Positions 30,655 through 33,106 of a stretch of DNA of 33,106 nucleotides are shown here, piece after piece (the first letter of the stretch is position 1; each line of letters opens with the position of its first letter). The notes beneath the pieces are model-generated. The model ran no database searches. It was given only the letters and a program-made list of their open reading frames with translations, and was not told the origin of the DNA. Source of the stretch: Paenibacillus sp. Soil766 (GTDB taxonomy: Bacteria; Bacillota; Bacilli; Paenibacillales; NBRC-103111). The stretch lies in contig NZ_LMSJ01000039.1 of NCBI RefSeq assembly GCF_001428105.1, positions 1 to 33,106 of the forward strand, written 5' to 3'. Both the position numbers and the translations under genes were made by a program.

Positions 30655-31533
30655 TTACGATTTTATCGAGCCGATTAACATCCCTTTGATGAAATGCTTT
30701 TGCAAGAAAGGGTACACCAACATAATCGGAATTGTCGCAATCACGATAACGGCCATCTTCAGTCCTTCAGGAGATAAATTAGCGATATCCCCTGCTGTAT
30801 TGGCTAAATCGGAGGAATCCGTCACGACAAATTCACGTAATTTCACTTGGAGTGGGAACAGCGCACGATTGTTGATAAAATAGAGCGCATTCGAGTAGTT
30901 GTTCCACAACGCCACTGAATAAATGATACTCATCGTCGCCATCGCTGGCTTCGAAAGCGGCAAAATAATGCTCCATATCGTGCGAACCTCCCCAGCACCG
31001 TCAATCCGTGCGGACTCGATCAGTTCATTTGGAATGGACAGAAAGAAAGAACGCATTACGAACAAGTTGAAAGCACTGATCGCCCCAGGCAGCATTAATG
31101 CCCATAAGCTATCGAGCAGTCCGAGATTACGAACGAGCAAGTAATTAGGAATCAGCGGAGCATGAAAAATCATCGTAATCAGCACGAGCAGCAAAATATA
31201 TTTGCGCTCTCGATATTCATTTCTAGACAGTGGATAGGCTAAACTCGCCGTCATGACAAGAGCGATTAGCGTACCAAAAACAGTAATCATGACGCTTACA
31301 CTAAAAGCGCGCCAGATCGCGATTTGTTTCAGTACCGTGACGTAGTTATCCAGCGTGAATTGAACAGGCCATAACACGACCTTCCCCGCACTGAGTGCAA
31401 CAGGTCCACTGAAAGACTGGGCGATAATATTTAATATGGGCAGCACCATAATTAAGCTGATTAGAATGAGCCCGATCGGATTCAGCATAGATATAGGGCT
31501 TGGTTTATGCAAGGCTGACTTGCTATTAGACAT
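30655..31533 (-). CDS. Carbohydrate ABC importer permease, LplC/YtcP type (second module)
   Basis: This 292-residue membrane subunit has six TMs, an EAA loop reading IESARIDGAGEVRTIWSIILP and the subfamily C-terminus LQKHFIKGMLIGSIKS, almost the same as in the first module (VKGVLIGSVKG). AAAGGAGG precedes ATG 31533, and the upstream permease stop is 27 bases away. It forms the transmembrane channel with the LplB-type partner and lacks a dedicated ATPase in this window. The short C-terminal similarity between the two modules, against diverged middles, fits two separately evolved copies rather than a recent duplication. Confidence 0.93.
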   Translation of the reverse strand: MSNSKSALHKPSPISMLNPIGLILISLIMVLPILNIIAQSFSGPVALSAGKVVLWPVQFTLDNYVTVLKQIAIWRAFSVSVMITVFGTLIALVMTASLAYPLSRNEYRERKYILLLVLITMIFHAPLIPNYLLVRNLGLLDSLWALMLPGAISAFNLFVMRSFFLSIPNELIESARIDGAGEVRTIWSIILPLSKPAMATMSIIYSVALWNNYSNALYFINNRALFPLQVKLREFVVTDSSDLANTAGDIANLSPEGLKMAVIVIATIPIMLVYPFLQKHFIKGMLIGSIKS

Positions 31534-31560
31534 ACGTAGGCGCCTCCTTTCTTCGATAGG

Positions 31561-32526
31561 TTAGTATAAGCCTTCGCCAGTTGCTTTTTTGCTGAACATA
31601 TTAGCCGTTACGATGAGAACGAATCCGATCACCGACTTAAATAGGCCAATGGCTGTCGTGTAACTGTATTCCCGCTGAATTAGTCCCACGCGATAAATGT
31701 ACGTATCCAAAATATCCCCCTGCGCATTATTCAAAGGATTCAAGAAAACGAACACACGTTCAAATCCTAAGTCCAGGAAATTTCCAATTTGTAAAAGAAA
31801 GAGAATCGTGATCGTCGTTAAAATACTAGGAATCGTAATAGCCCATGTCTGTTTCCATCGTGTTGCCCCATCCATTTGCGCTGCTTCGTACAAGTCTGGA
31901 TTAATTCCGCTCATCGCTGCCAAATAAATAATGGTACTCCAGCCCGCATCGCGCCAAACGCTTGAACTGACGATAATTGTTCGGATGAAGGAATCCTCAC
32001 CCATGAAATAAATCGGTTCATGTCCGAACAGCGTCACGATATAGTTAACGACACCGCTTGTCGGATTTAAGATTTCGATCACAATGCCTCCGACCACCAC
32101 CCAAGACAGAAAGTGAGGTAAGTACACGGCTGTCTGGACGAAACGCTTGAAAAACTGGTTGCGCAGCTCGTTCATCATAAGCGCTAGTAGGATCGGTATT
32201 GGGAAGGCGAAGAACAAGGTGTAGAAGCCGATAGCCATCGTGTTTTTTAAAATGCGCCAGAAATCCGCGTACTCGAACATGCGCCGGAAATTGTCCAAGC
32301 CCACCCAATCGCTTTTCCATATCCCGGCGAAAATACTGTAGTCCTGAAAGGCCATCACGGACCCCGTCAGCGGGATATATTTGAAGATTAAAAAGTAAAC
32401 AATGCCCGGAATCGACAGCAGGTACAGCACCTTATAGCGATTGTAATAGGTCAATAACCCCGTTTTTCTCACCATTTGCTCATGAGGAGGCTTGCTTAGC
32501 TCCTGCTTAACCTCTGAATAGCTCAT
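31561..32526 (-). CDS. Carbohydrate ABC importer permease, LplB type (second module)
   Basis: This membrane subunit of about 321 residues has the LplB pattern: LYLLSIPGIVYFLIFKYIPL, then six TMs, an EAA loop EAAQMDGATRWKQTWAITIPS and a C-terminal ANMFSKKATGEGLY. It is the first gene of the second importer operon. In-frame GTG 32538 and ATG 32535 abut the Shine-Dalgarno AGGGTG (32536-32541). ATG 32526 lies 9 bases from it and is the likely start (MSYSEVKQ); the difference is only four residues. Upstream lie about 570 bases without a gene. No clear sigma-A promoter was found directly before it. Confidence 0.92.
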   Translation of the reverse strand: MSYSEVKQELSKPPHEQMVRKTGLLTYYNRYKVLYLLSIPGIVYFLIFKYIPLTGSVMAFQDYSIFAGIWKSDWVGLDNFRRMFEYADFWRILKNTMAIGFYTLFFAFPIPILLALMMNELRNQFFKRFVQTAVYLPHFLSWVVVGGIVIEILNPTSGVVNYIVTLFGHEPIYFMGEDSFIRTIIVSSSVWRDAGWSTIIYLAAMSGINPDLYEAAQMDGATRWKQTWAITIPSILTTITILFLLQIGNFLDLGFERVFVFLNPLNNAQGDILDTYIYRVGLIQREYSYTTAIGLFKSVIGFVLIVTANMFSKKATGEGLY

Positions 32527-32807
32527 GTTCTCCATCACCCTATCGTCGTTGTTATGTTTGAAGTGTACCGTAGGCGAGCCGAAAGAGGGATACCGTGAAT
32601 TAAGGGCACTTATCTTTTTTTAATATTTCTCTCTACTCCTTTCCCCATCTCCACTATCCGAGTACGCTAACAACACCTCTTAGTAATTTTATCCAGCCCA
32701 CTCATTTCGCCATTTCCACCGTCAAGCTCCATAGTTTCCCCTTAGTCACTTTCACTTAAGTAGCTTAGATTTGAAGTGACTGCTCCACCCCAGTGCCTCT
32801 CTGCCGT

Positions 32808-32945
32808 AATAACTGGATTTCCTCCAGCTAATTCCGCTCATTTCGCTGGGGAATCAGGATTAACTGGATAATGTACATCTAAATTTGGCCATACACACCG
32901 TATTGAGCTAAATCAGTCGAATTACCTACATGTTTTACACTAGCG
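32808..32945. repeat. Interspersed intergenic repeat, copy B
   Basis: This copy begins AATAACTGGATTT, identical to the start of copy A at 19792, followed by CCTCCAGCTAATT, where copy A has TATCCAGCTATTT. The body then diverges but keeps words such as AACTGGATAATGTACATCTAA and GAGCTAAAT. CTGGA...TCCAG is self-complementary. The surrounding 32539-32807 shows nothing recognisable. Confidence 0.55.
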
Positions 32946-32981
32946 TTGCATCAAAGCTAACACGAAAAAATAATTCAATTA

Positions 32982-33010
32982 TTTACTATTTATGTAATTT
33001 TATATTATAT
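32982..33010 (+). promoter_or_regulatory. Possible promoter for the gene entering at the right edge
   Basis: TTTACT (32982-32987), 17 bases, then TTATAT (33005-33010) in a very A/T-rich stretch. It lies about 85 bases before the TTG start at 33096. Overlapping TATATT/TATTAT alternatives make the exact site uncertain. Confidence 0.35.
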
Positions 33011-33033
33011 TTTCATGGACAATGCATAAAAAA

Positions 33034-33074
33034 ATCTCCAGTGTAGAGATGTAGGGACCTAATCCATACATCTC
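33034..33074 (+). promoter_or_regulatory. Two mutually exclusive hairpins in a gene leader
   Basis: ATCTC (33034-33038) can pair with GAGAT (33046-33050). The same GAGAT, as part of GAGATGTA (33046-33053), can instead pair with TACATCTC (33067-33074). The second hairpin ends 4 bases before the ribosome binding site. Shared arms like this are the hallmark of attenuators or thermosensor-like leaders. A role is inferred only. Confidence 0.4.
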
Positions 33075-33095
33075 ATACAAAGGAGAACACGGACT

Positions 33096-33106
33096 TTGAG
33101 TGTATC
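33096..33106 (+). CDS. Start of a gene running off the right edge (TTG start, partial)
   Basis: AAAGGAG (33079-33085) is followed 10 bases later by TTG AGT GTA, after a promoter-like A/T stretch and leader hairpins. Only three codons are in the window, so the product cannot be named, and a start further right is possible. Confidence 0.35.

Noticed and set aside
19791..32945. Insertion sequence or CRISPR array as the nature of the intergenic repeats
   Set aside because: There is no transposase, no terminal inverted repeats with target duplications, and no regular spacer pattern.

Overview
The window looks like chromosomal DNA of a Gram-positive Paenibacillaceae bacterium, most likely Paenibacillus or a close relative. 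Three things suggest this: a Bacillales-type 16S rRNA start, strong AGGAGG ribosome binding sites with some GTG and TTG starts, and two copies of the 'two-component system plus lipoprotein sugar ABC importer' module that is abundant in that family. The genus is an inference, because only about 52 bases of 16S are present.

Layout. Bases 1-430 hold the 5' end of a 16S rRNA gene on the minus strand, with a leader and tandem promoters. Next come an EamA-type exporter (-) and a divergent MocR-type regulator (+). Bases 2.9-6.1 kb are a decay zone of four broken genes: a beta-helix/CBM96 polysaccharide lyase tail fused to the head of a membrane AraC-type regulator, a FAD-oxidoreductase reduced by serial deletions, and an AraC regulator with two in-frame TAA codons. 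One small intact hypothetical gene sits among them.

Bases 6.1-16.3 kb form an intact carbohydrate module, all on the minus strand. It comprises a response regulator, a sensor kinase, two permeases, a solute-binding lipoprotein, and a secreted beta-helix glycosidase with two tandem C-terminal sandwich domains. A perfect CcpA cre site lies upstream of the glycosidase. Bases 16.3-19.7 kb hold a LacI-type repressor divergent from a FAD-dependent oxidoreductase/SGNH-hydrolase operon.

Bases 19.7-20.7 kb carry an interspersed repeat and an unusual nuclease-like/winged-helix protein. Bases 20.7-25.7 kb are a minus-strand operon: SGNH hydrolase, short-chain dehydrogenase, heparinase II/III-type lyase, and a TolB-like propeller gene broken by one TAA. 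Bases 25.8-32.5 kb hold a second importer module: two permeases, a binding lipoprotein, a response regulator and a sensor kinase. The last 570 bases hold another copy of the repeat and the leader of a gene that starts at the right edge.

How the genes fit together. The inferred theme is capture of plant or algal acidic polysaccharide. Secreted beta-helix enzymes cut the polymer outside the cell. The lipoprotein/permease pairs import oligosaccharides and presumably share an ATPase encoded elsewhere, since none is present here. The cytoplasmic heparinase-type lyase, SDR, FAD-oxidoreductase and SGNH esterases would finish breakdown. Each importer is paired with its own YesM/YesN-like two-component system, and cre and LacI elements suggest catabolite and substrate control. 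I did not find a clearly new defence or mobile system. The most unusual items are the nuclease/winged-helix fusion and the three isolated in-frame TAA codons.
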